Below, in pieces: positions 19,551-27,757 of a stretch of DNA of 64,000 nt; the first letter of the stretch is position 1, and the number at the start of each line of letters is the position of its first letter. A model generated the notes under the pieces. That model did no database searches, had not been told where the DNA came from, and worked only from the letters and a program-made list of their open reading frames with translations. A program made the position numbers and the translations under genes. This DNA is from Sphingomonas sp. Leaf21 (GTDB lineage: Bacteria > Pseudomonadota > Alphaproteobacteria > Sphingomonadales > Sphingomonadaceae), in the NCBI RefSeq assembly GCF_916858675.1, contig NZ_CAKASM010000014.1, positions 1 to 64,000 of the forward strand. The letters run 5' to 3'.

Positions 19551-19580
19551 AAAAAGGGGAGCCTCTCGCGAGACTCCCCC
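19551..19580 (-). terminator. Intrinsic terminator of the cyclophilin gene
   Basis: Read on the minus strand, a GGGGAG...CTCCCC stem (arms within 19556-19579, with an inner CTCG/CGAG part) is followed by five T (plus-strand AAAAA at 19551-19555). It lies about 25 bases past the stop of the cyclophilin gene. Confidence 0.8.
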
Positions 19581-19604
19581 CTTCGATCCAGCCGTCGCGG
19601 AAGA

Positions 19605-20060
19605 TTACTCCGCCGTCGCCTTCAGGATCTTGCCCGGATTGCGCGGCGGCTCGCCCTTGGGGAGCGCGTCGACATGTTCCATGCCGCTCTCGACCTGGCC
19701 CCACACCGTGTACTGACGGTCCAGGAAACGCGCATCGTCGAAGCAGATGAAGAACTGCGAATTGGCCGAGTTCGGATCGTTGGTCCGCGCCATCGAGCAG
19801 GTGCCGCGCACGTGCGGCTCTGCGTTGAATTCCTGCTTCAAATTCGGCTTGTCCGAGCCCGACATGCCGGTGCCCGTCGGATCGCCGCCCTGCGCCATGA
19901 AGCCCGGGATCACGCGGTGGAACACCACGCCGTCGTAAAAGCCTTCATTGGCGAGCCCGCCGATGCGCGCGACATGCTCGGGCGCCAGGTCGGGGCGCAG
20001 CGTGATCACGACATCGCCGCTCTCGAGCGTCAGGGTCAGCTTGGAAAAAGTCTCGGCCAT
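19605..20060 (-). CDS. Peptidyl-prolyl cis-trans isomerase, cyclophilin type
   Basis: A 151-residue single-domain cyclophilin that catalyses proline isomerisation during folding. Hallmarks are FYDGVVFHRVIPGFMAQGGDP with the catalytic arginine, CSMARTNDPNSANSQFFI and VWGQVESGMEHVD. There is no signal peptide, so it should be cytosolic (PpiB-like). The C-terminus ends GKILKATAE. A terminator hairpin follows at 19551-19580. It is divergent from mgtE. Confidence 0.95.
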   Translation of the reverse strand: MAETFSKLTLTLESGDVVITLRPDLAPEHVARIGGLANEGFYDGVVFHRVIPGFMAQGGDPTGTGMSGSDKPNLKQEFNAEPHVRGTCSMARTNDPNSANSQFFICFDDARFLDRQYTVWGQVESGMEHVDALPKGEPPRNPGKILKATAE

Positions 20061-20177
20061 AAGGGGTCTTCCTTGGTTGATGCCCCGCAGGTAGGCATTC
20101 CCGAGCCTGCTGGCAAATGCCGCCGTCGCAGTTTAGAGGCGTGACACAGCGTTCATGATCGATCGAGGGAGGCCGAG

Positions 20178-21587
20178 ATCAGCGACACCGAACTCCCCGA
20201 ACTCGAAACCGAGAGCCAGCACGAAACCCAGCTGGACGAGGACGACCGGCTGAAGCCGGAATATGTGACCGCGGTGCTCGACGCGCTGGAGGCGGGCGAC
20301 GACGAGGGCGCGCGCGCGCTGGTCGAGCCGCTCCATCCCGCCGACATCGCCGATCTGTTCGAGCTGGTGGGCGACGAGGAGCGTGTCAATCTGGCACGCG
20401 CGGTCGCCGATTTGCTCAACGGCGACGTGTTCGCCGAAATGAACGATTATGTGCGCGAGCAGCTCATCCAGGCGCTCGAGCCGCACGAAGTCGCGGATAT
20501 CGCGTCGGAACTCGACACCGACGACGCGGTGGCGATCATCGAGGACATGGACGAGGACGAGCAGCGCGCGGTGTTGCGCGCACTCGACCCCGACGACCGC
20601 GCCGCGATCGAGGAAGCGCTGTCCTTCCCCGAGGAATCCGCCGGCCGCCTGATGCAGCGCGAGCTGATCGCGGTGCCCGAGCACTGGACGGTGGCCGACA
20701 CGATCCAGTTCCTGCGCGACGATGAGGAACTGACCACCGACTTCTGGGAAATCTTCGTCGTCGATCCCGGCCATCGGCCGATCGGCACCTGCCAGCTGAG
20801 CTGGATATTGCGCGCGCCGGGGCAGATCGTCATCGGCGACGTGATGAAGCGCGAACAGACGCTGATCCCGGTCGACATGGACCAGGAAGAGGTCGCGCTG
20901 CGCTTCCAGAAATATGCGCTGATCTCCGCCGCCGTGGTCGATGGTAGCGGGCGGCTGGTCGGCATGATCACCGTCGACGACATCGTCCACATCATCCAGC
21001 AGGAGGCGGGCGAGGACGTGCTGCGCCTGTCGGGCGCGGGCGAGGGCGACATCAACGAGCCGGTCCTCGACAGCTACAAGAGCCGGGTCCGCTGGCTGCT
21101 CGCCAATCTGGTGACGGCGATGGTCGCCTCCTCGGTCATCGCGGCGTTCGAGGGGACGATCGCGCGGATGGTGGCGCTCGCCACGCTGATGCCCATCGTC
21201 GCGGGCGTCGGCGGCAATGCGGGGACGCAGACGCTGGCGGTGACGGTGCGCGCCCTTGCGACCAACCAGCTCACCCAGTCGAATACGGCGCGCGCGATCA
21301 TGCGCGAGATCCGCGTGGCGATGATGAACGGCGTGACGGTCGCGGCGGTGATCGGGGTCGGGGTCAGCCTGGTCTTCGCCAATCCCGCGCTGGGCATGGT
21401 GATCGCGGCGGCGATGATGACCAACATCCTGATCGCGGGGCTGGCGGGCGTGCTGGTGCCCGTGACGCTCGACCGGTTCGACGCCGACCCGGCGGTGGCC
21501 TCGTCGGTATTCGTGACGATGACGACCGATTCCATCGGGTTCCTGGCGTTTCTCGGGCTGGCCACGGCGTCGGGATTGACGGGGTAA
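20178..21587 (+). CDS. mgtE: Magnesium transporter MgtE, probable ATC start
   Basis: CBS-regulated Mg2+ channel of the inner membrane. An acidic N-domain (EPLHPADIADLFELV) is followed by CBS domains (about residues 160-290 of the long form) and five membrane segments with VAGVGGNAGTQTLAVTVRAL, the MgtE signature. No ATG, GTG or TTG lies in frame before the GTG at 20265, yet the frame is open back to a TGA at 20142 and reads like protein (SDTELPELETESQHETQLDEDDR for the first part). An AGGGAGG at 20166-20172 sits five bases before ATC at 20178, giving 469 residues. If the GTG at 20265 is used instead, the product has 440 residues. Confidence 0.93.
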   Translation: MSDTELPELETESQHETQLDEDDRLKPEYVTAVLDALEAGDDEGARALVEPLHPADIADLFELVGDEERVNLARAVADLLNGDVFAEMNDYVREQLIQALEPHEVADIASELDTDDAVAIIEDMDEDEQRAVLRALDPDDRAAIEEALSFPEESAGRLMQRELIAVPEHWTVADTIQFLRDDEELTTDFWEIFVVDPGHRPIGTCQLSWILRAPGQIVIGDVMKREQTLIPVDMDQEEVALRFQKYALISAAVVDGSGRLVGMITVDDIVHIIQQEAGEDVLRLSGAGEGDINEPVLDSYKSRVRWLLANLVTAMVASSVIAAFEGTIARMVALATLMPIVAGVGGNAGTQTLAVTVRALATNQLTQSNTARAIMREIRVAMMNGVTVAAVIGVGVSLVFANPALGMVIAAAMMTNILIAGLAGVLVPVTLDRFDADPAVASSVFVTMTTDSIGFLAFLGLATASGLTG

Positions 21588-21733
21588 CGATCCTCCCCGT
21601 GCCAGGGAGCAATATCTGGCCCCGATCAAAACTATGGCGGTCGTGCGCTACCATGCTTATGGTCCTGTCCCGCGCAGCCGGGGGGCCGCGTCGTTTCCAC
21701 CACCGCCCCAAGCGGCCTAGTTAAGCAGCGCGC

Positions 21734-22993
21734 ATGAATCGTTTTGCCATTGGTATCGCGGGAATTCTTGTCATTCTGGGCATCGCGGTGGCCCTGTCGA
21801 CCGACCGGCGCGCGATCCGCCTCCGGGTCGTCGGCGCGGCCTTCGCGCTCCAGGCGGGGATCGCGGTCCTCGTGCTCTACGTGCCCTGGGGCAAGAAGGT
21901 GCTGCAATGGCTGTCGGGCGGGGTCGCGGGGCTGCTCGGCTATGCGAACGAGGGGACCAAGTTCCTGTTCGGGGCGCTCGCCTCCGATCCGCTGGGCCGC
22001 AACTTCGCGATCCAGGCGTTGCCCGTCATCATCTTCTTCGCCGCGCTGGTGTCGATCCTCTATTATCTGGGGATCATGCAGCTGGTCGTGCGCTGGCTGG
22101 GCGGCGCGATCGAGAAGGTGATCGGCGTGTCGAAGGTGGAGTCGCTGTGCGCCGCCGCCAACGTCTTCGTCGGTCAGTCCGAATCGCCGCTGGTCATCCG
22201 CCCCTATCTGGCGAGCCTGACCCCGGCGCAGCTCTTCACCGTGATGACCAGCGGCATGGCGGGCGTGGCGGGGACGATCCTGGCCGCCTATGCATCGATG
22301 GGCATCTCGATCGAATATCTGCTCGCGGCCAGCTTCATGGCGGCGCCCGGCGGCATCCTGATGGCCAAGATCATCATGCCCGACCGGATCGAGCCGCCCG
22401 CGGGCCAGTTGCCGCTGGGCGACGTGATCGAGGACGAGAAGATCGCGCTGGCCGAGGCCACGCATGACGAGGAAAAGCCCGCCAACATCATCATGGCGGC
22501 GGCGCAGGGCGCGCAGACCGGCGTGAAGCTGGCGGTCGCGGTCGGCGCGATGGTGCTGGCCTTCGTCGCGCTGGTCGCGCTGGCCAACGGGCTGCTCGGC
22601 GGGCTGGGCAATCTGGTCGGCCTGCCGGGGCTCAGCTTCCAGGCGCTGCTCGGCTATGTGTTCCAGCCGATCATGGCGCTGCTCAACGTGCCGTGGAACG
22701 AGGCGGGTATCGCGGGCGGGCTGTTCGGCGAGAAGATCGTGCTCAACGAATTCGTCGCCTATATCGACCTGAGCAAGCAGACCGCGCAGCTCTCGCCGCG
22801 CACGATCGCGGTGGTCACCTTCTCGCTGTGCGGCTTCGCCAATTTCTCCTCGATCGCGATCCAGATGGCGGTGACGGGCAGCCTTGCCCCCAATCAGCGT
22901 CCGACGATCGCGCGGCTGGGCATTCGCGCCCTGGTCGCGGGGAGCCTCGCCAATCTCATGTCGGCGGCGCTGGCGGGTCTGCTGATCGCCTGA
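21734..22993 (+). CDS. Concentrative nucleoside transporter (CNT/NupC family)
   Basis: Proton- or sodium-coupled nucleoside importer. The 419-residue protein has about eleven membrane segments with CNT hallmarks: VFVGQSESPLVIRPYL (the substrate and ion-binding GQSESP), VMTSGMAGVAGTILAAYASMG, GEKIVLNEFVAY and CGFANFSSIAIQ. It is complete. The 146-base gap before it shows no clear regulatory element. It ends 90 bases before two small reading frames that precede a porin. Confidence 0.93.
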   Translation: MNRFAIGIAGILVILGIAVALSTDRRAIRLRVVGAAFALQAGIAVLVLYVPWGKKVLQWLSGGVAGLLGYANEGTKFLFGALASDPLGRNFAIQALPVIIFFAALVSILYYLGIMQLVVRWLGGAIEKVIGVSKVESLCAAANVFVGQSESPLVIRPYLASLTPAQLFTVMTSGMAGVAGTILAAYASMGISIEYLLAASFMAAPGGILMAKIIMPDRIEPPAGQLPLGDVIEDEKIALAEATHDEEKPANIIMAAAQGAQTGVKLAVAVGAMVLAFVALVALANGLLGGLGNLVGLPGLSFQALLGYVFQPIMALLNVPWNEAGIAGGLFGEKIVLNEFVAYIDLSKQTAQLSPRTIAVVTFSLCGFANFSSIAIQMAVTGSLAPNQRPTIARLGIRALVAGSLANLMSAALAGLLIA

Positions 22994-23043
22994 CTCAGGC
23001 TTTTCGGGGTTGATCCAGATCGCAGGCGCGTTATGGGCGCCCC

Positions 23044-23065
23044 GTCGGCCGCGTGCGTGGCCGAC
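23044..23065 (+). promoter_or_regulatory. Hairpin upstream of small leader frames
   Basis: GTCGGCCGCG at 23044-23053 pairs with CGTGGCCGAC at 23056-23065 (one G-T pair), giving about nine base pairs around a tiny loop. There is no T run, so it could be a rho-assisted terminator for the nucleoside transporter or part of a leader for the downstream frames. The gap 22994-23083 contains nothing else that I recognise. Confidence 0.35.
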
Positions 23066-23083
23066 CAACACAACAGGAACACA

Positions 23084-23194
23084 ATGCCCCGATCTAGTCC
23101 CTTGTCCGGCGACGAGGACAGTAGACGCACCCGCGTCCACGTTCTTGCCGACCGTCTGACGGGCCTGACGGGGTCGCCGATGGCGGCCCGCTAG
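23084..23194 (+). CDS. Possible 36-residue leader peptide
   Basis: A short frame, MPRSSPLSGDEDSRRTR at its start and LTGLTGSPMAAR at its end, with a weak purine-rich site (CAGGAACAC) before the ATG. It lies in the 421-base gap between the nucleoside transporter and the porin. No known domain. The call rests only on position, a plausible start and a second small frame following; it may be chance. Confidence 0.3.
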   Translation: MPRSSPLSGDEDSRRTRVHVLADRLTGLTGSPMAAR

Positions 23195-23251
23195 AGCCGT
23201 TCTCGCCGACCTCCGCCGGGCTCGACCACACGAACCCGAAGGAGGTCTGTC

Positions 23252-23398
23252 ATGACCCGTAGCCTGTTCCGCGCGCATGTCCGCGCGCATAGCCTCGCCA
23301 CCGTGATGGCGAGCGTCCCGCTCCAGCGCGCGCGATTGCTCCGCGCCGTCGCGTCCACCCGGCCGCAGGCCATTCGCCGCGAGCGGCCCTCGGCCTGA
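23252..23398 (+). CDS. Small basic 48-residue protein upstream of porin
   Basis: A perfect ribosome site AAGGAGG at 23239-23245 lies six bases before the ATG. The product starts MTRSLFRAHVRAHSLA and is strongly basic (about ten arginines), with no membrane segment. Its stop is 16 bases before the porin start, so the two are probably cotranscribed. The excellent ribosome site makes translation likely; the function is unknown. A leader-peptide role for the porin is possible but unproved. Confidence 0.5.
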   Translation: MTRSLFRAHVRAHSLATVMASVPLQRARLLRAVASTRPQAIRRERPSA

Positions 23399-23414
23399 AC
23401 CAGGGGGAGGACCG

Positions 23415-24728
23415 ATGATCAGAAACGTGTCGCGGGCCGCGCTGGGCGGCCTGTTCCTTGCCGCGTGCCCGGCGCTTGCGCAGGATGCCGCGCCGGAAAC
23501 CTTCGCCGTCCATGGCCAGGCGACCTTCGTCGCGCAGAGCGTCGGCGATTTCGCCTCGCCCTATGTCGGCGCGAACAGCCTGACGCCGCGCCAGCTCAAG
23601 GAGACCGCCGACGTCACCGCCTTTATCGGCGCGCGGCCGTGGCGGGGGGCGGAACTCTGGGTAAATCCCGAGATCGACCAGGGCTTCGGCCTTTCCAACA
23701 CGCTGGGCGTGGCGGGCTTTCCGAGCGCGGAGGCCTATAAGGTCGGCAAGGCGGAGCCCTATTTCCGGCTGCAACGCGGTTTCCTCCGCCAGACATTCGG
23801 ACTGGGCGGCGCGCAAGAGACGGTGGCGGGTGTCGCCAACCAGCTCGGCGGGTCGCGTGATGTCGACCGAATCGTCCTGACCATCGGCAAGTTCGGGGTG
23901 GGCGACGTGTTCGACACCAATCCCTATGCCCATGACCCGCGCGGCGACTTTCTCAACTGGTCGGTCGTCGATACGGGCAGCTTCGACTATGCCGCCGATG
24001 CATGGGGCTATTCGACCGGTGTCGCGGGCGAGCTGTATCATGGTGCCTGGACGCTCAGGACCGGGCTGTTCAACCTGTCGACCATCCCCAATGGCGAAAG
24101 GCTGGAGCATGGCTTCGGCCAGTATCAGATCGATGCCGAGGTCGAGCATCGCCATCTGGTCGCCGGGCGGCCGGGATCGGTGCGGGTCGGGGTCTTCCGG
24201 AACAGGGGCCGCTTCAGCCGCTTCGACGACGCGCTCGCCTATGCCGCGGCGACCGGTGGCGCGATCGATCCGTCGCTGACCCGGCGGCGGATGACGCGGA
24301 TCGGCGGCTATGTGAACATGGACCAGGCGCTGACCGATACGCTTGGCCTGTTCGCGCGCGTGGGGGTCAGCGACGGATCGATCGAGCCCTATGACTTCAC
24401 CGATATCGACCGGACCGCGCAGATCGGCGGGTCGCTCTCGGGCAAGGGCTGGGGCCGGGCGCAGGACCGGATCGGGCTGGCGCTGGTCGCCAACGGCATC
24501 TCGCCCGAGCATCGCCGCTATCTCGCGGCGGGCGGGTTGGGGGTGCTGGTCGGCGACGGCAAGCTGCCCGATGCGGGCGCGGAGGCGATCGCCGAGGCCT
24601 ATTACGACGTCTCGCTGTTCCGCGCGCTCGCGGTGACGCTGGATGCGCAATATATCGAGAACCCCGGCTATAACCGCGATCGCGGACCGGCCGAGGTGTT
24701 CGCGCTCAGGGTGCACGGCGCCTTTTAA
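23415..24728 (+). CDS. OprB-like carbohydrate porin
   Basis: A 437-residue outer-membrane protein. A signal peptide ends near CPALAQ; the mature part begins FAVHGQATFVAQSVGDFASPYVGANSL, typical of OprB-family porins, and contains LTIGKFGVGDVFDTNPYAHDPRGDFLNW and the C-terminal terminal-strand motif ending in phenylalanine (FALRVHGAF) that BAM recognises. OprB porins admit sugars, but no sugar genes lie nearby, and relatives accompany metal transporters in some genomes, so the solute is uncertain. The ATG at 23415 follows GGGGGAGG. A GC-rich hairpin (24736-24769) follows the stop. Confidence 0.85.
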   Translation: MIRNVSRAALGGLFLAACPALAQDAAPETFAVHGQATFVAQSVGDFASPYVGANSLTPRQLKETADVTAFIGARPWRGAELWVNPEIDQGFGLSNTLGVAGFPSAEAYKVGKAEPYFRLQRGFLRQTFGLGGAQETVAGVANQLGGSRDVDRIVLTIGKFGVGDVFDTNPYAHDPRGDFLNWSVVDTGSFDYAADAWGYSTGVAGELYHGAWTLRTGLFNLSTIPNGERLEHGFGQYQIDAEVEHRHLVAGRPGSVRVGVFRNRGRFSRFDDALAYAAATGGAIDPSLTRRRMTRIGGYVNMDQALTDTLGLFARVGVSDGSIEPYDFTDIDRTAQIGGSLSGKGWGRAQDRIGLALVANGISPEHRRYLAAGGLGVLVGDGKLPDAGAEAIAEAYYDVSLFRALAVTLDAQYIENPGYNRDRGPAEVFALRVHGAF

Positions 24729-24779
24729 GGGCCTGGGAGGGGCATCCCCGCCTGCGGCGAGGCCCCTCCGTCAGGGCAT

Positions 24780-25649
24780 TTATCGGGTCGGAACGGGTTC
24801 GGCGCCGGTGTAATCATAGAAGCCGCGCCTGGTCTTGCGGCCGTACCATCCCGCCTCGACATATTTGATCAGCAGCGGGGCGGGGCGGAATTTGGGATCG
24901 CCGGTGCCCTCGAACAGCACGCGCGTGATCTCCAGGCAGGTGTCGAGCCCGATGAAATCCGCAAGCGTCAGCGGCCCCATCGGATGGTTGAGCCCCAACT
25001 GGCACGCCGCGTCGATATCGGGGATCGTCGCCACGCCTTCGCCCAGCGCGAAGATCGCCTCGTTGATCATCGGCATCAGCACGCGGTTGACGATGAAGCC
25101 CGGCGCGTCATTGGCATGGACCACGCGCTTTCCAAGCTCCTGCGCGAACGCCTCGACCGTGGCGACCGTCTCGTCGGAGGTGGCAAGGCCACGGATCAGC
25201 TCGATCAGGCCCATGACGGGCACGGGATTGAAGAAATGCACGCCGACGAACCGGCCCGCATCGGGCGCGGCCTGGGCCAGCCGGGTGATCGGAATGGAGG
25301 AGGTGTTGGTCGCCAGGATCGCGGTGTCGGACAGCAGCTTGCCGACCTCGTCGAAGATCGCGCGCTTGATCGCCTCGCGCTCGGTCGCGGCCTCGATCAC
25401 CAGCTCGCATCCGGCCATGGCCGACAGACTGCCCACCGGCTCGATCCGCGACAGCAGCGAATCGGCGTCGGCGCGGGTCATCTTCTCCTTGGTCACCAGC
25501 CGGTCGAGCGCCTTGGCGATTCCCGCCTTGCCCGCCTCGGCCCGTTCGGTCGAGACATCGGCCAGCTTGACGGCATAGCCTGCCGCCGCCGACACTTGCG
25601 CGATGCCCGCGCCCATCTGACCAGCACCGATCACGCCTACGGATTTCAT
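24780..25649 (-). CDS. 3-hydroxybutyryl-CoA dehydrogenase
   Basis: NAD(P)-dependent oxidation or reduction between acetoacetyl-CoA and 3-hydroxybutyryl-CoA. The 289-residue protein starts with a Rossmann loop [14 protein letters not shown], then [14 protein letters not shown], the catalytic [37 protein letters not shown] and [20 protein letters not shown]. Length and motifs match Hbd/PaaH-type monofunctional dehydrogenases. It could supply 3-hydroxyacyl-CoA turnover linked to PHA or fatty acids, but it stands alone here. Confidence 0.93.
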   Translation of the reverse strand: MKSVGVIGAGQMGAGIAQVSAAAGYAVKLADVSTERAEAGKAGIAKALDRLVTKEKMTRADADSLLSRIEPVGSLSAMAGCELVIEAATEREAIKRAIFDEVGKLLSDTAILATNTSSIPITRLAQAAPDAGRFVGVHFFNPVPVMGLIELIRGLATSDETVATVEAFAQELGKRVVHANDAPGFIVNRVLMPMINEAIFALGEGVATIPDIDAACQLGLNHPMGPLTLADFIGLDTCLEITRVLFEGTGDPKFRPAPLLIKYVEAGWYGRKTRRGFYDYTGAEPVPTR

Positions 25650-25726
25650 TGCGACACTCTCCTTATTCTTTGACAGTCGCCCTATCCGTTTCGGAACGTC
25701 ACCGCCAGCAAAGGGGTTCGTCTTTC

Positions 25727-26767
25727 ATGATTCGCATCGCCGCTTCCACGATCCTCGTCGGCCTCGCGATGCCAGCCGCCGGTCCCGCGCTCGCGGCACC
25801 GGCGGGCGCACCGGTTCCCGCCGAGCCCAAGCTCTTTCGCGACTGGATCGTCGCCTGCGACAATGGCGGCGGCTGCGAGGCGGCCTCGCTCGCGTCCGAC
25901 GAGGGCATGTTGCAGGATGCCGGGCTGCTGGTCCGCCGCGACGCCGACGGCCTGCTGGCCGTCAAGGTGGCGGACATGACCGGCAAGGCGCGCAGCGCGA
26001 CGGTGCGGATCGACGGCCGCAGCCTGGCGACCGTGCCGCTTCCCCGCGATTCGGAGGGGTGGCTGCGCGGCGCGCCGGCCAATGCGCTGGTCGCCGCGAT
26101 GGCGAATGGCCGCCGCGCCGCGATCCTCGATCCGTCGCCCGTCGCGGTATCGCTGAAAGGCGCGGCCGCCGCCTTCCGCTATATGGACGCGCGCCAGAAG
26201 CGCGCGGGCACCCGCAGCGCCCTGGTCGCGAAGGGCGCGGCACGGTATCGCGGCAAGCCCCCCGTGCTGCCCGTCGTCCAGCTGGTGACCCCACTGCCGG
26301 GCGCGGCCCCCTCGGTCCCGACCGCCGCGATCAACGACATGCGCAGGCGGCTGGATTGCCGCAACAGCCTGGGCAGCCCGGTCAGCGCGGAAGCCTATCG
26401 GCTCGACCGGCGATCGACGCTGGTCCTGATGTCCTGCGGTGCGGGGGCGTATAACTATCTGGTCAAGCCGCTGGTCTGGCGCGACGGGCGGCTGGCCCCG
26501 GCGCAATTCGACTTCGCCTATCCGTTCGATGCCGACTCGCAGAAGGGCGGCGGGGTGACTCTGGTCAACAGCGAATGGTCCCCCGCCGGACGGCTGTCCG
26601 ACTGGAGCAAGGGCCGCGGGCTGGGCGATTGCGGCACACGCCAGCAATTCGGCTGGGACGGCACCCGCTTCCGCCTGCTGGAGGCGGCGAGCATGACCGA
26701 ATGTCGCGGCGCGATCGACACGCTGACCGTCTGGCGGGCGCGTGCCGCCACCGTCGCGGCAAGGTAG
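25727..26767 (+). CDS. DUF1176 family secreted protein
   Basis: A 346-residue exported protein: signal peptide MIRIAASTILVGLAMPAAGPALA, then KLFRDWIVACDNGGGCEAASLAS, a cysteine-containing start seen in DUF1176 proteins. Further conserved-looking segments are LDCRNSLGSP, LMSCGAGAYN and GLGDCGTRQQFGWDGTRFRLLEA; the paired cysteines suggest disulfides in the periplasm. The function is unknown. It is 11 bases before a PEBP-like gene on the same strand. Confidence 0.85.
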   Translation: MIRIAASTILVGLAMPAAGPALAAPAGAPVPAEPKLFRDWIVACDNGGGCEAASLASDEGMLQDAGLLVRRDADGLLAVKVADMTGKARSATVRIDGRSLATVPLPRDSEGWLRGAPANALVAAMANGRRAAILDPSPVAVSLKGAAAAFRYMDARQKRAGTRSALVAKGAARYRGKPPVLPVVQLVTPLPGAAPSVPTAAINDMRRRLDCRNSLGSPVSAEAYRLDRRSTLVLMSCGAGAYNYLVKPLVWRDGRLAPAQFDFAYPFDADSQKGGGVTLVNSEWSPAGRLSDWSKGRGLGDCGTRQQFGWDGTRFRLLEAASMTECRGAIDTLTVWRARAATVAAR

Positions 26768-26778
26768 GAGACTGGACT

Positions 26779-27399
26779 ATGCTCGAACATCTGCCCGCAT
26801 GGCTGGGCAAGGCGATGAGCGGCTGGCGCGCCGGGGTCGAATCGATCGCGGTGGTCCGACAGGAACTCGCCCCGGCCAGCGCGGTGTCGCTGAACAGCCC
26901 GGCTTTCGGGGACATGGCGCGATTGCCCGAACGTTTTACCGCCGATGGCGCTGGCGTCTCGCCGCCGCTCGTCTGGGTGGATCCGCCGAGCGGGACCGCG
27001 ATGCTGGCGCTGCTGGTCGAGGATGCGGACGCACCGACGCCGTCGCCGCTGGTCCATGCGATCGTCTGGAACCTGCCGCCGCGGGCCGGAAGCCTGGCCG
27101 AGGGCGCGATCGTCGCGGATGGCGCTGGTACGCCCGAAGGCGGGGATGTGGGACGCAATTCCTATCTGAGCGAAGGCTGGCTGCCGCCCGATCCGCCGCG
27201 CGGGCATGGCGAGCATCGGTACGTGTTCCAGCTCTTCGCGCTCGACGCCGTGGTCGATGTCGGGGGCGCGACGCCGGGGCGTGGCGCGCTGGTCGAGGCG
27301 ATGGCGGGGCATGTGCTGGCCGCCGGGGTGCTGACCGGCACCTATTCGCGGGATGAGGAGGCGCCGGTGGGTCCGGTCGGCGCGGTGGCAACGGCCTGA
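26779..27399 (+). CDS. YbhB/YbcL-type phosphatidylethanolamine-binding-like protein
   Basis: A 206-residue protein of the Raf-kinase-inhibitor-like (PEBP) family, with FTADGAGVSPPLVWVDPP, MLALLVEDADAPTPSPLVHAIVWNLP, a YLSEGWLPPDPPRGHGEHRYVFQLFAL block and a C-terminal HVLAAGVLTGTYSR. There is no signal peptide, so it should be cytosolic. Bacterial members have no settled biochemical role. It follows the DUF1176 gene by 11 bases. Confidence 0.92.
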   Translation: MLEHLPAWLGKAMSGWRAGVESIAVVRQELAPASAVSLNSPAFGDMARLPERFTADGAGVSPPLVWVDPPSGTAMLALLVEDADAPTPSPLVHAIVWNLPPRAGSLAEGAIVADGAGTPEGGDVGRNSYLSEGWLPPDPPRGHGEHRYVFQLFALDAVVDVGGATPGRGALVEAMAGHVLAAGVLTGTYSRDEEAPVGPVGAVATA

Positions 27400-27468
27400 T
27401 CGCGGCGGCGGCGGTCGGTTATCGGGATGCGACGATCCGACCGCGCCGTGGCGAAGCGACGCCCACGC

Positions 27469-27576
27469 TCAGGCGATCGGGAAGATGGGCGCGGCGCTGG
27501 TGATGGCGAGACCGGCGAAGAGGACCGCACCGACGAAGGAAACAAGGATCTGGCGAGCCTGGAACGAGGTGAACAT
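27469..27576 (-). CDS. Small single-span membrane peptide (35 residues)
   Basis: The product begins MFTSFQARQILVSFVGAVLF and continues with AGLAITSAAP, a single hydrophobic stretch from about residue 9 to 30 after a short amphipathic start. GGGAG lies seven bases before the ATG. A strong sigma-54-type promoter match lies 61 bases upstream of the start codon (27637-27653). No homologue can be named; comparable tiny proteins are often missed in annotation. The gaps on either side (27400-27468 and 27577-27757) hold no other gene that I can support. Confidence 0.55.
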   Translation of the reverse strand: MFTSFQARQILVSFVGAVLFAGLAITSAAPIFPIA

Positions 27577-27636
27577 GGTGAAACTCCCTTTGCTGTTCCG
27601 GTCGACCAGCGATTTGGCGACCGATGCCGACAGCTT

Positions 27637-27653
27637 TGCAGAGAGTGTGCCAG
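27637..27653 (-). promoter_or_regulatory. Sigma-54-type promoter
   Basis: On the minus strand the sequence is CTGGCACACTCTCTGCA, against the consensus YTGGCACRNNNNTTGCW: the -24 block is perfect, the GG and GC pairs are exactly ten bases apart, and only the first T of TTGC differs. It points at the 35-residue membrane peptide. Whether this genome encodes RpoN cannot be seen here. Confidence 0.55.
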
Positions 27654-27757
27654 TTTTATAAGTTACTGACTTTGCTCGGATTTTGATGTAGCGCCCGGGA
27701 TGTTGGCGAATTTCGCCGACGTTGTTCCGGAATTCACGCCATGTCGTGGCGAAAAAA

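Noticed and set aside
20155..20256. 33-codon ATG frame over the mgtE start
   Set aside because: Out of frame with mgtE, no ribosome site of its own and no protein-like composition.
24736..24769. Strong intrinsic terminator after the porin
   Set aside because: There is a GGAGGGGC/GCCCCTCC stem but no T run and a long internal loop; only mentioned with the porin.
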